A DNA stretch of 22,444 bases from Paramacrobiotus richtersi (lineage: Eukaryota; Tardigrada; Eutardigrada; Parachela; Macrobiotidae). A program made the position numbers and the translations under genes. Below, piece by piece: positions 8,591 through 17,522 of this stretch (position 1 is its first letter; the number at the start of each line of letters is the position of its first letter). The notes below the pieces were generated by a model. The model was not told where the DNA came from. It worked only from the letters and a program-made list of their open reading frames with translations, and did not search any database. The DNA is taken from NCBI GenBank assembly GCA_034698045.1, contig JAQGAU010000950.1:1-22444 (forward strand). The letters run 5' to 3'.

Positions 8591-11500
8591 CTGTAAAAGC
8601 GTGCACTTATATACTAAGTACGCGACGGAATAAAATAGCACAGAAAAATAACTGTTCCAGTACAGACTTTAAAACAGTAACGAACAAAGGTGCGAAAGTC
8701 AGTGTAACTATGCCATTAAAAATTGGTGACCGCCATGCGCCCCGACAATCAGGGCGCGAAGTAAAAGTGCTATGCGCCTCGTATTTTCAAATATTCTATT
8801 TCTTTAACCTTCGCATTTTTGTGGCGGATATTCTGCCATAGAAACGGTTCGCTAGAATATCTAACCTGACTTCAGTTTGCTGAATGTGGTAATAGAATAT
8901 TGCACAGAAGAACGCCAATAACCTAGTATGACTTCTGACCCAAAACAGCCAATTCATAAGCACGATGACGTGCCCACGCAGCAGCGAATTCTGAAAAAGC
9001 GTACAAATAAGAACGAACAAGAAGGCACCATTCCCGTACTTCAGGAGGCACTTAATATAAGGGTATCAGATCCCATCACTGACGATGCCATGACCGTTCG
9101 GGGCCGTCTTCGCCTGCTTGGAAATAACACGGCAAACCGAACTGTTCACTTTCAGTGTCACACTTGTCCCTCTGAAATGGTTTACTAATTCACTTTTAGT
9201 TTGCCATAGAACCCTGACGGTCGAGAACCTTGACCAGTTCATAAACAGCCAGAACTAAAGAGAAGCCCTTACAAATAAAAGCCACCTGCTTCCTCGTAGC
9301 ACCGAAACCATATCCCATCCAGCCGATACCGGAAACCAAACTACCGGATTCCAGCACCATAAGCAAATACATGTAGCATATACCGGAATCTCGCCAGATG
9401 TCAGCCTATACGTACAGTATATACCGGTCTACCAGGTCAAGTCCCAGATCCTATACCCAGATTTTCCTGTCTGTGCCAAGGGAATGCACAAAAGCCAGGT
9501 GTTACATGCACAAATGGGTTTTGCATTAGTGTGTAGAAGACCTTTGGCTAACGAAAGCAGCACTGCATCCTGTTGTGTCAGTCTAGACCGTGCACAAGTC
9601 TATAAAAACTAAAAGTCAACCGTCTGCTGTCGATGCAAGTGCGAGAATGACCTGGAACTTTTTGGTTCTATCTCGGTAAACAGTAAACACTTTCCATTGA
9701 AGCCCCGGTTGACAAATACTGATATAGTGCTGGTGCGTATGCATATCTGCAGGAAATTAATGTTTGAGTAAATGTGTTAGTGTACCTTCCGGATGGCAAA
9801 CGTCATGTAAGTCGGATCACGGCTCCGACAAATTAGATCGCAATAGGCGATAGCGTAGACGCCACAATCTTTAGAGTTCCGCTGTTTCTGCACCATTGGG
9901 GTGAACATGCAGATCGTGGTGAAAGCTGGTGGTAACTGAAAAATCGACGCAATAGCCTGCTTCATCAATGGAGTTATGGGCAACATCAAGCTGTCGAAGA
10001 CATTAACGTAGTTTTCCGGTCCATCATGAATGTTTGTCGCGGCAATCCAGTGGTTTCCACCTCGGTTAATAATTTGGACTTTCTTGAATGCTGCTCGCTC
10101 GGGGTCAAACCAGTTCAGCATTGCATTTTCCCGCCATCCAACAATAACATTTCGCGCTCTCTCTTTGTGCTCAGCAGTAACGACGTCCAAAGGCGTATCC
10201 AGACCACGAGTATCGAAAAATTCAGTATGAAATAAGCCACCGATCTTTGGATACTCAGCTCTCATGATGTTCATTGCAGCTGTACAAACAGTTCCATTCA
10301 GCCAGCCGCCAGCTCCTTCCTCGAAGATCTGGGCGCGGTGCCATAAACCTAGCTGACAATGATCAGAGGAAACCCAGTGGCAATTTCTTGAGAGAGTGGT
10401 CTCTGCAAAAGGACATGGTGCGAAGATTAGTACGGGCTAGTAAATGAAATCCGAAAGCTTGTACAATAATGTAGATTAATGCTAACGTCGTAACCTATGT
10501 AAAAGAACCCTCTAATTAGGCTTACCGAGGACCGGCTGATTTGCAGTATTGTACAGCTGGAGCACCACTGCCCAGTCCAGCATCCCTTGAGCAGTCGCAC
10601 CTAGGCCGCAAAGGGTTCGAAATACTGCACGCCATCCCCTTTGATCTTCGGGATACTGAATATCCGGGCGGAGATGCTCAGTTTTCAGCATTCCTCTTGT
10701 GACGACACTGCTAGGGTGCGCAGTTGCTATGGCCGTAACTGTCGCTATGGATTCGGCAGTGAACAGGTTAGCTAACTCTTCGATATCGGCAAAAACGTCG
10801 GTCACTTTTTTCGTTTCATTTGGCAATATCTGCAAGTCTGCTGCATCGCCCGCCGCTGCTACATCTTTGGTAACCGAGCTTTCAGTCAAACCTGCAGTAT
10901 CCTGCAAACAAACCACCAGTATTAGTATTTTATACTGTTTATATGTATTTATTATTAATAGGAACCTAGGGGTTGTACCCCTTTTTCTGACTGATCGATT
11001 TAGAGCCGGTTTTCTCTGCCAATGCAGAGTACGTGTACTCATTACACGAAACTCAATGCTTTCGGGTTCGTTGCCGACTTGTACTCAAGCCTTCGCTATG
11101 CAGACCTTTTCAACCGACTTTTGCGGACAGACAAGGCAGCCCGTTCAATTTGTTTTGGGGAGTTTGCAGCTCGCTCGCTAGCTCCAGCCGTTTTTACAAC
11201 TGCGCATAGACTTCCCAATGACGCTAGTGGATTCTGTAAAAATGTTTCTTGCAAAACGTGGCCCTGGGTTTGTTCACTTGATCGCTTTGTAAGTCAATCA
11301 GTGTTCTTGTGTTTGTACGGCAGTCGTTCTCGGTTTGTGATGTGATATGGTTTACACAAAGATTTCTCATAACATTGCGTACCGGCTCAGCCACTGTTCT
11401 ACAGAATACTATGCTCAATCGCTCACTGACCTTGCAATTGTTAACTGTATTTCTTGCGCTTACGTGCTGTAATATCAGAGCGGCTTCAGAAACTTGAATT

Positions 11501-14500
11501 TTGAAACCTGATTACCTGACTTGAAACTACGGTTACAGTTAACAATTTATTTAACATAACAAATTTGTTTTCTGCCTTTGCTTCTGATGTGAACGGTAAT
11601 TCAGTGGAAACAGCGTTCACTGCGTTTAGAACGATAGAAACCAGGCAACCAGCTACGTTCGAAGATTTTACAGCGCTGTCTGATTCTCTGCCTGGTTTGC
11701 GCAACGCTGTTTTAAGTAACTTATGTTTAATAATACTGACCTGTGTTCGCTTGGCGTTGCGCTTCTTTTCGACAGTCGGAGTATTAAACTTTAGTTTCTT
11801 CGCAGCAGATTTTGGCCGACCTGGAGGTTTGATTGGTGTTCCAGCTAAAACGAACGGCAATTTTTCCGATGGATTAATATCGGTTGGCGCTTGTACTGAG
11901 CGTTCTAGATCGGCATCTGAATCTTTCGGGTCCATATCGACATCAAAAATGTCATCCAGAAAGGGTGGATCAAACCCAGCTAAGCTGTTTCCTGTTTCGA
12001 GACAGGATGATGTCTGCCTGGCCGCAGCATCCTTCTGCTCATTTGTTTTGTCCGGTTCTGTCTGAGTCACCAGAGACGTAACCATAATCTGCTGCCCTGG
12101 AACACCTGCTGCGAACACCGCTTTCACTTTCCTCAGAACGGCGAGGTAGTCGTTATACCGGGTTCCAGCAAAACTAGCAGTTATGGAGCAGATCTCCTTC
12201 GCCACCGTCAGCGCCGCATTGTACCTCGCTTCTCTTGGAAGGGCTGGCTTACAAAAGGCATCGCTGTCTACGAAATCAATTACATCATCATCACCGACAA
12301 ACTGTGCAGCAGCATGCGTCATCAAGGCAGAACGCATAAACTCTGGGTCAACTCCGCTGTAGGTTCGTTGCCAACGCCCAATTGCATCCGGAACGTAAAT
12401 ATACATGTTGCTCAACATGTAGCGAATGTGCATGACATGTCTGCACGGTAAGCCAAACCCGCAGCTAAAAAAACAGGAACACCCGATTCGAACTGACTGG
12501 TCGGCGGACTCTGCTTGCAGCGAATATATTGCGTCAGTCAGTGTGTTAGTAACCGTCCAGTTATTGTCTCCAAGAGGAACGACATTATAGTTGTTTTTCT
12601 CCTTGTCAAGTTTTGAAAGTTGTGTCAGAAGCAAACGAACACCATTCTCAGTAAACGCATTTTCGGTTTCGTCAATCACAGGTCCAAATTGAGGATTATT
12701 CACATAGGTCACTTTAGTGACATTTAAAAAATCAGAATATAGGGATGCGGAGTCCGTCATGAGCAAGAAACGAAGCAATGTAGAAACCGCTTCGCTGGCT
12801 CTCATACTCGTGCGTTGGACCGACCTACAAAAAAACGGTTATGCTGGTAATTAGTGGTCAGTGATCAGTTATGCCGGTAAACTAAAGGTGACTAATGGGT
12901 AGTACCCATTTTACGATTTCGGCGTTATAAGTAAACTTGAAAGCTTCTCTCGAAAACGTGACAACCACGGACGTTGTCGACTGGCTGCAGTTTCCGGTGG
13001 ACATCAGGGGGCATTAGTGGTGGACAGTTATTGTAGATGAATGTGACCGAATCGCGCCGTTGAGTGGTTAGTAGAGCAGTGTCCGTGTATATCAGGAAAG
13101 TGTGAGTTGGAAGTCTGAATAAGGCGGAGGCCATATAACTATGTACCTTATCAGTACTCATAAGCGGCGGTCATCACTCACTACCGTGTGGACTAATCGT
13201 CAGTGGTCAGCGGCCAACTGGCCATCGGTTTTTAGTGGTTTTGAAACACAAAGGTCACAATCTGTTCTGCTCATCTAAACGCTATCAGAACCAGACTAAT
13301 CAGATCTGCTACATGATCAGCGATATTGGCAAGTCGACACCTTATCTGAACTATAATAGATCAGATTAAACTGCGACGCCGTCCAATATGTAGCAATGAA
13401 CTACCGAATCTGAGCTGCACCTCTGCGCAGAATCAGGTCTGCATCAGTTTACTTGTATGGCACACTTACAGGCCTAGGTTGCTGGTTACTGCTGTTGCAA
13501 AAAGACTTGAACAGGGCCCTTACCTGAATAAAGCTTTGATTGCTCTGTTTAGCGCTTCCACGCGGTTGGTTGTATTGTTTCCAAGCGCACGAACACTTTT
13601 TCTTGCATAAAACGCCCACATTGCTACACAAGGGAACCAGTTACTTGCGCAGTACTGATAGAAGTCCGCCGGACATACGCGAGCAAAGTTTTGCAAACGT
13701 GCAGTGTATTGTTCAACCGTTGCCGAATAAAGCAATGCTTGGAAAGCCGCGAACATGGCCTTCTTCGTCTCAAGATTTTCACCCGATCGGGCAATCTCGA
13801 ATTTGATTGTCTTCAGCACGTGAAACCAGCAGAGGAGGACTGCTGCATGTGGTAGTTCCGCTTTTAACGCCGCTAATTCTTTACGATCCTTATCAATAAA
13901 AACAGTTGAAATCCGCTCAACTGCTTCGACGGAGGCGGTCTGCTTGAACAGTCGAAGAAACGTGGCAATGTTTTGGCCGGTGTCTTTGGTCACAAATCCA
14001 ACAGCTACTGGCCTAGTAAAGCCGTTATTGTCCTGACCAGCTAAAACGTACAGGGGGTATTCTTCGGCTGTAATGTTGTAAGTTCCATCCAAAAACAATA
14101 CATCGGGAAATCTGTAGTAATGGTAAATATTATTGTAATAATATGATTGGACAAATTCAGCATTTTCTAGGCACTTTATCTTGTACAGTACATATCAGTA
14201 ATGTAAATTTTATTGAACTGATGACGTGTTACGTATACAATAAACGAAGGACATATTGTGGCAACTGTACAAGTTTTATCCACTAGAATCCAATGGATAG
14301 TCAGTTCATCGTGCCTTGATTTTAGAAACATCCAATCCATTTACTGTATCTGAAATTCTGTCCTAGCGTAGACGGGGATCCGTTTATGTCGCAATACTAG
14401 CTCACTGTATGTATTGAACTAAACTACGGTGTGCCGGGTGCCTGCTATGAGTGCTATCAACTAATTATGATTTCGTCCTAATTGCGACTTCCGGAGCGTC

Positions 14501-15689
14501 AGCTTGTTTTAGTTACTACAGGCAGCCAGTAGTCGCAGACACCGTCGAAAATCACCTAAACAATGGTATAGTCAAGTAAAGAGGTCAGGGGTAGGGAGTT
14601 TGCGAAATTTTTGCTCACCACAACCGATCACTTTAAATGCAGTGCGTGTATCCGCTGCGCTTTAATGAATCATCTTGTTATTACGCGCCAGATGCACTTT
14701 GCATGTAACTGAACGAGCAGGTAATCTTTTGGATTATGAACGGTGGTTATAAGGTATTGCGCTAGTGCCGAAAATAATAACCAGCGAGTTATTCATTGTT
14801 TCTCTGTTTTGTTAGCAGTGTTTCTCGAAGATGAACCACTGAATAGTGTTGACCTTTGTGCTACTTCTGGGGTCATAGGAACCACATTGGTCGCATTGGG
14901 TTCCCGATCCGTAATCCATCTGGGTTCATGTTTAATATCAACCTACTTGTTAAAAGTTTCTTTCATCTTGGATGTCACTAAAACCAGAACGTCTAACTGT
15001 CCATCGGCCGCAGCAGAAAATTTCATTTCAATCCCAGGATCTGTTTTTCTGGCCTCTGTCAAGGCTTCTTGAAGGATTTCTTCCTGCGTTCTTCCAGCTC
15101 GCTTTTCAAGTTTGTCTTTCGTCCGAACGTTGTGAAGGTCTTTATGCTGTACTTGTTTACCGGATTTCTGCTTTATCGTTGCGACAATGGCAGATACAGT
15201 TGTTCCCATTCGCAGCAGCTCCTTTGCATCTTCCTTCTCGGAATCAGAAAGTTTTCTCACCGAAGGATAATGACAGTATGCAGTTTCGAGGAGTTCGTGA
15301 TTGTGCGCCAAATTACTTTGAGTGCAGTGAATGCTGGTCGCGCTTTGACTGTAGTAGAATACCAGTCTTGCCGGGCAGTCTTTCTTAAATGTGCTCTGAA
15401 TCGGCCGAGCACCGGTTGGCTTTCGTGCTCTTGTTTTACACCCGTGAGTACAAAGAAGCTCCAGACGCAAGTATTCGCCTGGCATGTCCTTTCTGAATTT
15501 TGTTTTCCCTTTTCGAAACACTTGCTTCGTTCTCTCGCAGTATGTCTCCATGTACGCCATCAACTCCTTAGTTGACTTCCAGCGGTCACCCACTGCGATT
15601 GATTCGACCGGCCGGTATCCTGGTACGTCTGCACGAGCGGAAGGAACATCCACTCCCTCTGCTAAAGTTTCACTGTGATCGGACTCCAT
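8198..15689 (-). CDS. MULE transposase fused to ULP1-type protease and PHD finger (1,341 aa)
   Basis: Six exons: 15689-14947, 14111-13524, 12824-11516, 10901-10526, 10402-9786 and 8590-8198. Lengths of 743, 588, 1309, 376, 617 and 393 nt sum to 4,026 nt, and all five junctions are GT-AG with agreeing phase. Each exon's unspliced frame hits a stop inside the following intron, as expected. Domain order by residue: FAR1/GCM-type zinc finger (about 80-131), MULE DDE core (about 249-444; D256, D321, E433), SWIM finger (C559, C561, C571, H573), AT-hook-like basic linker (about 777-805), C48 protease (about 1035-1211; H1123, D1142, Q1179, C1185) and PHD finger (C1265 to C1322). It acts in the nucleus, cutting and joining element ends. 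The protease would be expected to act on SUMO-like or ubiquitin-like substrates. No frameshift or internal stop was seen, so this is likely an intact and perhaps active copy. The ATG at 15689 is the first in frame after a probable 5' intron. Confidence 0.9.
8591..9785 (-). other. Intron 5 of the transposase gene (1,195 nt)
   Basis: The largest intron, from GTACAC to CTTTTACAG. It has scattered ATACCGG motifs around 9327-9440 that look like decayed short repeats. An 86-codon plus-strand frame (8928-9188) lies in it without any recognisable domain and is left uncalled. A nested insertion may account for the size, but no boundaries are visible. Confidence 0.8.
9786..10402 (-). CDS. Exon 5: ULP1-like C48 cysteine protease
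   Basis: Encodes the rest of E1006 through residue 1211. It begins with a Trp/Cys-rich lead, then GGWLNGTVCTAAMN, the usual N-terminal strand-helix of the ULP fold. The catalytic histidine is in RGGNHWIAATN (H1123), the aspartate in NVFDSLML (D1142), the oxyanion glutamine in MVQKQRNS (Q1179) and the nucleophile in KDCGVYAIAY (C1185). The Q-x5-C spacing is the family norm. This domain removes SUMO or related modifiers in cellular homologues; its substrate here is unknown. The 123-nt intron before it (10525-10403) is the shortest of the coding introns. The donor CGGAAG/GTACAC follows 9786. Confidence 0.92.
10526..10901 (-). CDS. Exon 4: linker before the protease
   Basis: Encodes residues 881-1005 plus one base of E1006. 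It holds an alanine/glutamate-rich helix region (DVFADIEELANLFTAESIAT) and a segment with WRAVFRTLCGLG and LDWAVVLQLYN. No known domain is seen. In composition it is a spacer between the transposase half and the protease half. The acceptor TTTGTTTGCAG precedes 10901 and the donor CCTCG/GTAAGC follows 10526. The phase agrees on both sides, which is the main reason to include it. Confidence 0.85.
10902..11515 (-). other. Intron 3 of the transposase gene (614 nt)
   Basis: Runs from GTAATC to TTTGTTTGCAG. It is phase 0. Open plus-strand frames of 60-160 codons cross it but carry no domain and overlap the real exons, so they are not called. Confidence 0.85.
11516..12824 (-). CDS. Exon 3: SWIM zinc finger and basic linker
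   Basis: Encodes residues 445-880. The SWIM motif CxCx(9)CxH is at C559, C561, C571 and H573 in GCSCFFSCGFGLPCRH, the usual position after the MULE core. The following 200 residues are helical and include an acidic stretch (LDDIFDVDMDPKDSDAD). A basic segment with PPGRPKSAAKKLKF (about 777-790) comes next and resembles an AT-hook plus nuclear localisation signal. The acceptor TTTTTTTGTAG precedes 12824 and the donor AGTCAG/GTAATC follows 11516; without splicing the frame stops at 11488-11486. An open antisense frame at 11565-12065 is a shadow. Confidence 0.9.
12825..13523 (-). other. Intron 2 of the transposase gene (699 nt)
   Basis: Runs from GTAAGG to a T-rich acceptor. It contains several loosely repeated TTAGTGGTCAG-like stretches (near 12851, 13011 and 13200) and a 17-bp palindrome, AATGGGTA-G-TACCCATT, at 12894-12910. 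No gene is seen in it. Confidence 0.85.
13524..14111 (-). CDS. Exon 2: MULE DDE catalytic core
   Basis: Encodes residues 249-443 and two bases of R444. It opens FPDVLFLDGTYN, the first catalytic aspartate motif (D256). The second aspartate is in VFIDKDRKEL (D321, with D323 adjacent), followed by the MULE signature CWFHVLK (C342, H345). The glutamate is in NRVEALNR (E433). Order and spacing match the RNase-H-like fold of Mutator transposases. The acceptor TACTACAG precedes 14111, restoring the split lysine codon, and the donor TTCAG/GTAAGG follows 13524. All three acidic residues are intact. Confidence 0.93.
14112..14946 (-). other. Intron 1 of the transposase gene (835 nt)
   Basis: Runs from GTAGGT to TACTACAG and splits the codon for K248. 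It contains no coding sequence that I can support. A 55-codon continuation of the exon 1 frame past the TAG is judged chance because the spliced junction yields a perfect MULE sequence. Confidence 0.85.
14947..15689 (-). CDS. Exon 1: N-terminal DNA-binding zinc finger
   Basis: Encodes residues 1-247 and two bases of K248. After an acidic N-terminus comes a region beginning RWKSTKELMAYMETYC and the zinc-ligand pattern C80 (CTHGC), C105 in KKDCPARL, then H129 and H131 in LAHNHEL. This is the FAR1/WRKY-GCM1 zinc-finger layout found upstream of MULE transposases and in the ZSWIM3-like animal proteins. A lysine-rich helical segment (about 145-205) follows. The exon ends LVTSKMKETFN. The donor is AACAA followed by GTAGGT; reading on without splicing meets TAG at 14945-14943. 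Binding to the terminal arrays is inferred from family role. Confidence 0.85.
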
Positions 15690-15694
15690 AACAC

Positions 15695-15793
15695 CTAAAC
15701 AGCAATAAACCACATTGGCCACTGGGATAAAACCGTAGGCGTTCTTACAAAATGCAAATTTTGACGGCGGCAACTTGTTTTAAAGATATAATC
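15695..15793 (-). promoter_or_regulatory. Probable promoter and 5' intron of the transposase gene
   Basis: On the minus strand a TATA-like ATTATATCTTTAAAAC lies near 15792-15778. A possible 54-nt intron in the 5' leader runs from 15748 (GTAAGA) to 15695 (GCTGTTTAG) and ends six bases before the ATG at 15689. The left arm of the foldback element begins about 30 bp further upstream, so it lies against this promoter. All of this is inferred from short motifs. Confidence 0.3.
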
Positions 15794-15924
15794 ATACTGC
15801 ATGGCAAGCATTGTGGCTATTGCGCTACAGCCGCCACCACTGTGACTAACATTACTCGTACCAGTACTTATTATCGGCATAACAGCCGACTGTGTCGTCT
15901 GAAGGGAGACACTTTTTGAGATTC

Positions 15925-16330
15925 TTTAATCAGGACGGACTTAATTGGCGGTCGTGTTTTGCGTACTGTTGGAAGGGGGACTTAATTCCCGGTAGTATTT
16001 CTGGTGATTTGCGAAGGGCGACTTAATTGCCGGTGATGTTTCGAGTGAGATGTACGAAAGGAGACTGAGTTACCGGTGCCGACCAACTGAGGGATGTAAT
16101 TGCCGGAACTTTCTCACTGGGTGCACTTAATTGTCGGTATTGATTTGACTATGGTTAGGGGACCTACATAATTGGCGATACTATCCCTGTGAGCGGACCT
16201 AACTAGCGGAGGTGCTGTCGGTGAAGAGATCTACTTGCCAGTAGTGCTATACTGCCGTTGGTTTATGCGTAAAGCGACTAAGTAGTGGTGCAACATGGAT
16301 GATGGGACATGAATGCCTGCGGGTATTGAT
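15925..16330 (+). repeat. Left arm tandem units of the foldback element
   Basis: About nine degenerate units of 30-43 bp. The better ones begin GGGGACTTAATTCCCGGTAG and continue with TTTCTGGTGATTTGCGAAG. Successive copies decay towards the centre (GGATGTAATTGCCGG, CACTTAATTGTCGG, CTACATAATTGGCG). It is the inverted partner of 16930-17300. Confidence 0.8.
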
Positions 16331-16929
16331 AACACAAACTGACACTACCCTTAAGGAAACACAACACGCTTTCCAATATTTTCACGGAAGGAAACGGTTA
16401 CTGGTGTACCTTCTAACAACGTCAGACCATGCTACTATCCGCCAATAATGTTACCCTTCGGAGTAACGTTTCATGCAGTTTTCCGTAATTCTATGCCGGG
16501 GTGATTTTCACTGACAAAACGATTTTCCCAGAACGGAAACGCTGCCCTGCGGGTAATATTTACGGCCCCGTTTCCCAAGCACGGAATAACGGCAGAAGCA
16601 AACCCATTCAAATTTCGTGCCACCGATTTCTTGTTCCCGGGGGAACTTTTTGCCGAAAGAAAATTCTACTGAAAATCGCCTTGGGAGAACAGGTGAATGC
16701 ACTATGAGGGTTGTACGTTTTTTGCGAAAATTATATTTGGATCTGGCAGTCTTCTGTTCGGAAAATTAATAATAGTGGCAAATACAGTTATTTTTACCAA
16801 CTGTTGTTTTTAATCACGAAAATAACGCTTTAGCGGGTAAAACCAATTTTAGTTCACCTTATGCACAACACCAAGGAAATTAAGCTTACTAACCCACTGT
16901 ACCATGGGAAACTGTTTGAAGTACCACGT

Positions 16930-17300
16930 CCAACAGTACTTCCGGCAAATATGTCTCCTCAGTAAGGCAGTTCCTGCAATTACATCCCCTCACTCAGACA
17001 GTACTAGCAGTTAAGTCTTGCTGCGGACCGAGAAGATTATGACACAGCAGTATACAAGTCAACAAATCGATGAGTTTTGTGGTAGATGTAGCTTATTTTC
17101 TACGTGTCAAGGACGTGCGAGCTAGTGCAGTAATTAAACTTTCTCCTAGATGTGCCCGCCTTCCAATTAAGTCCCCCTCTGCATATCACCCGAATCATCA
17201 GCGGCAGTTAGGTCCCCATTCGCATATCACCCGAAACACCACCGGGAATTAAGTACGTCCTGATTAAACAATCTCGGAAATTATGTCTCCCTTTAGGCTG
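16930..17300 (-). repeat. Right arm tandem units of the foldback element
   Basis: Read on the minus strand, the outer units are ACTTAATTCCCGGTGGTG followed by TTTCGGGTGATATGCGAATG, then GGGACCTAACTGCCGCTGATG and GGGGACTTAATTGGAAGG. They match the left arm in order and spacing. The inner units are more decayed, with CCGG replaced in most. Confidence 0.8.
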
Positions 17301-17473
17301 TGAATGCATGCCGATAATTAGTACTGGTAATTCGGATGCTGTTCTCAGTGGTGGTGGCGATAACGCTTGGTGGCGGATCTGGGATCGCCAGAATTTGCAA
17401 GTTTATCTCATAGGTCCATGTGGTCTTTAAGCGGGCGCAAGGATAACGTTTTTGGCGATGGTTATAGGGGGGA

Positions 17474-17522
17474 CCGGCAAAAAAGATTCCGGTGACTTTT
17501 CCGCGCGGGTCTTTTTTGCCGG
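17474..17522. repeat. 13-bp perfect inverted repeat (hairpin)
   Basis: CCGGCAAAAAAGA at 17474-17486 pairs perfectly with TCTTTTTTGCCGG at 17510-17522 around a 23-nt GC-rich loop that itself repeats CCGG. It lies just outside the foldback element. No function is evident, and it is not a bacterial terminator given the eukaryotic setting. Confidence 0.8.

Larger units (their letters stand above)
15825..17360. mobile_element. Foldback element, about 1.5 kb, next to the transposase 5' end
   Basis: The two ends are inverted copies. The plus strand at 15850-15912 reads TACCAGTACTTATTATCGGC and later GAAGGGAGACA. The reverse complement of 17290-17335 reads TACCAGTACTAATTATCGGC and AAAGGGAGACA in the same order. 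Outside these, both sides carry a GCCACCACTG-rich stretch (15826-15840 and about 17350). Inside, both carry TTTAATCAGGACG followed by repeated units with ACTTAATT-CCGG. The centre (16331-16929) has no coding sequence that I can support. A target duplication is not evident. It may be a non-autonomous MULE or foldback derivative, or two opposed terminal repeats of related elements. Confidence 0.7.

Noticed and set aside
10699-11181. A 160-codon plus-strand frame
   Set aside because: It lies antisense to exon 4 and intron 3 of the transposase gene; the minus-strand reading explains the region.
11565-12065. A 166-codon plus-strand frame
   Set aside because: It is a shadow of exon 3, opposite a frame that contains the basic linker after the SWIM finger.
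12894-12910. 17-bp palindrome AATGGGTA-G-TACCCATT
   Set aside because: Short, single and intronic. It is close to what chance gives in 22 kb, so no function is claimed.
14775-14946. Continuation of the exon 1 frame past a TAG, suggesting a stop-codon mutation or readthrough
   Set aside because: The TAG lies inside a good GTAGGT donor. Splicing to 14111 gives a seamless MULE core, so the stop is intronic.
17474-17522. Rho-independent terminator
   Set aside because: A stem followed by a T tract is superficially similar, but the T tract is within the stem and the setting is eukaryotic.
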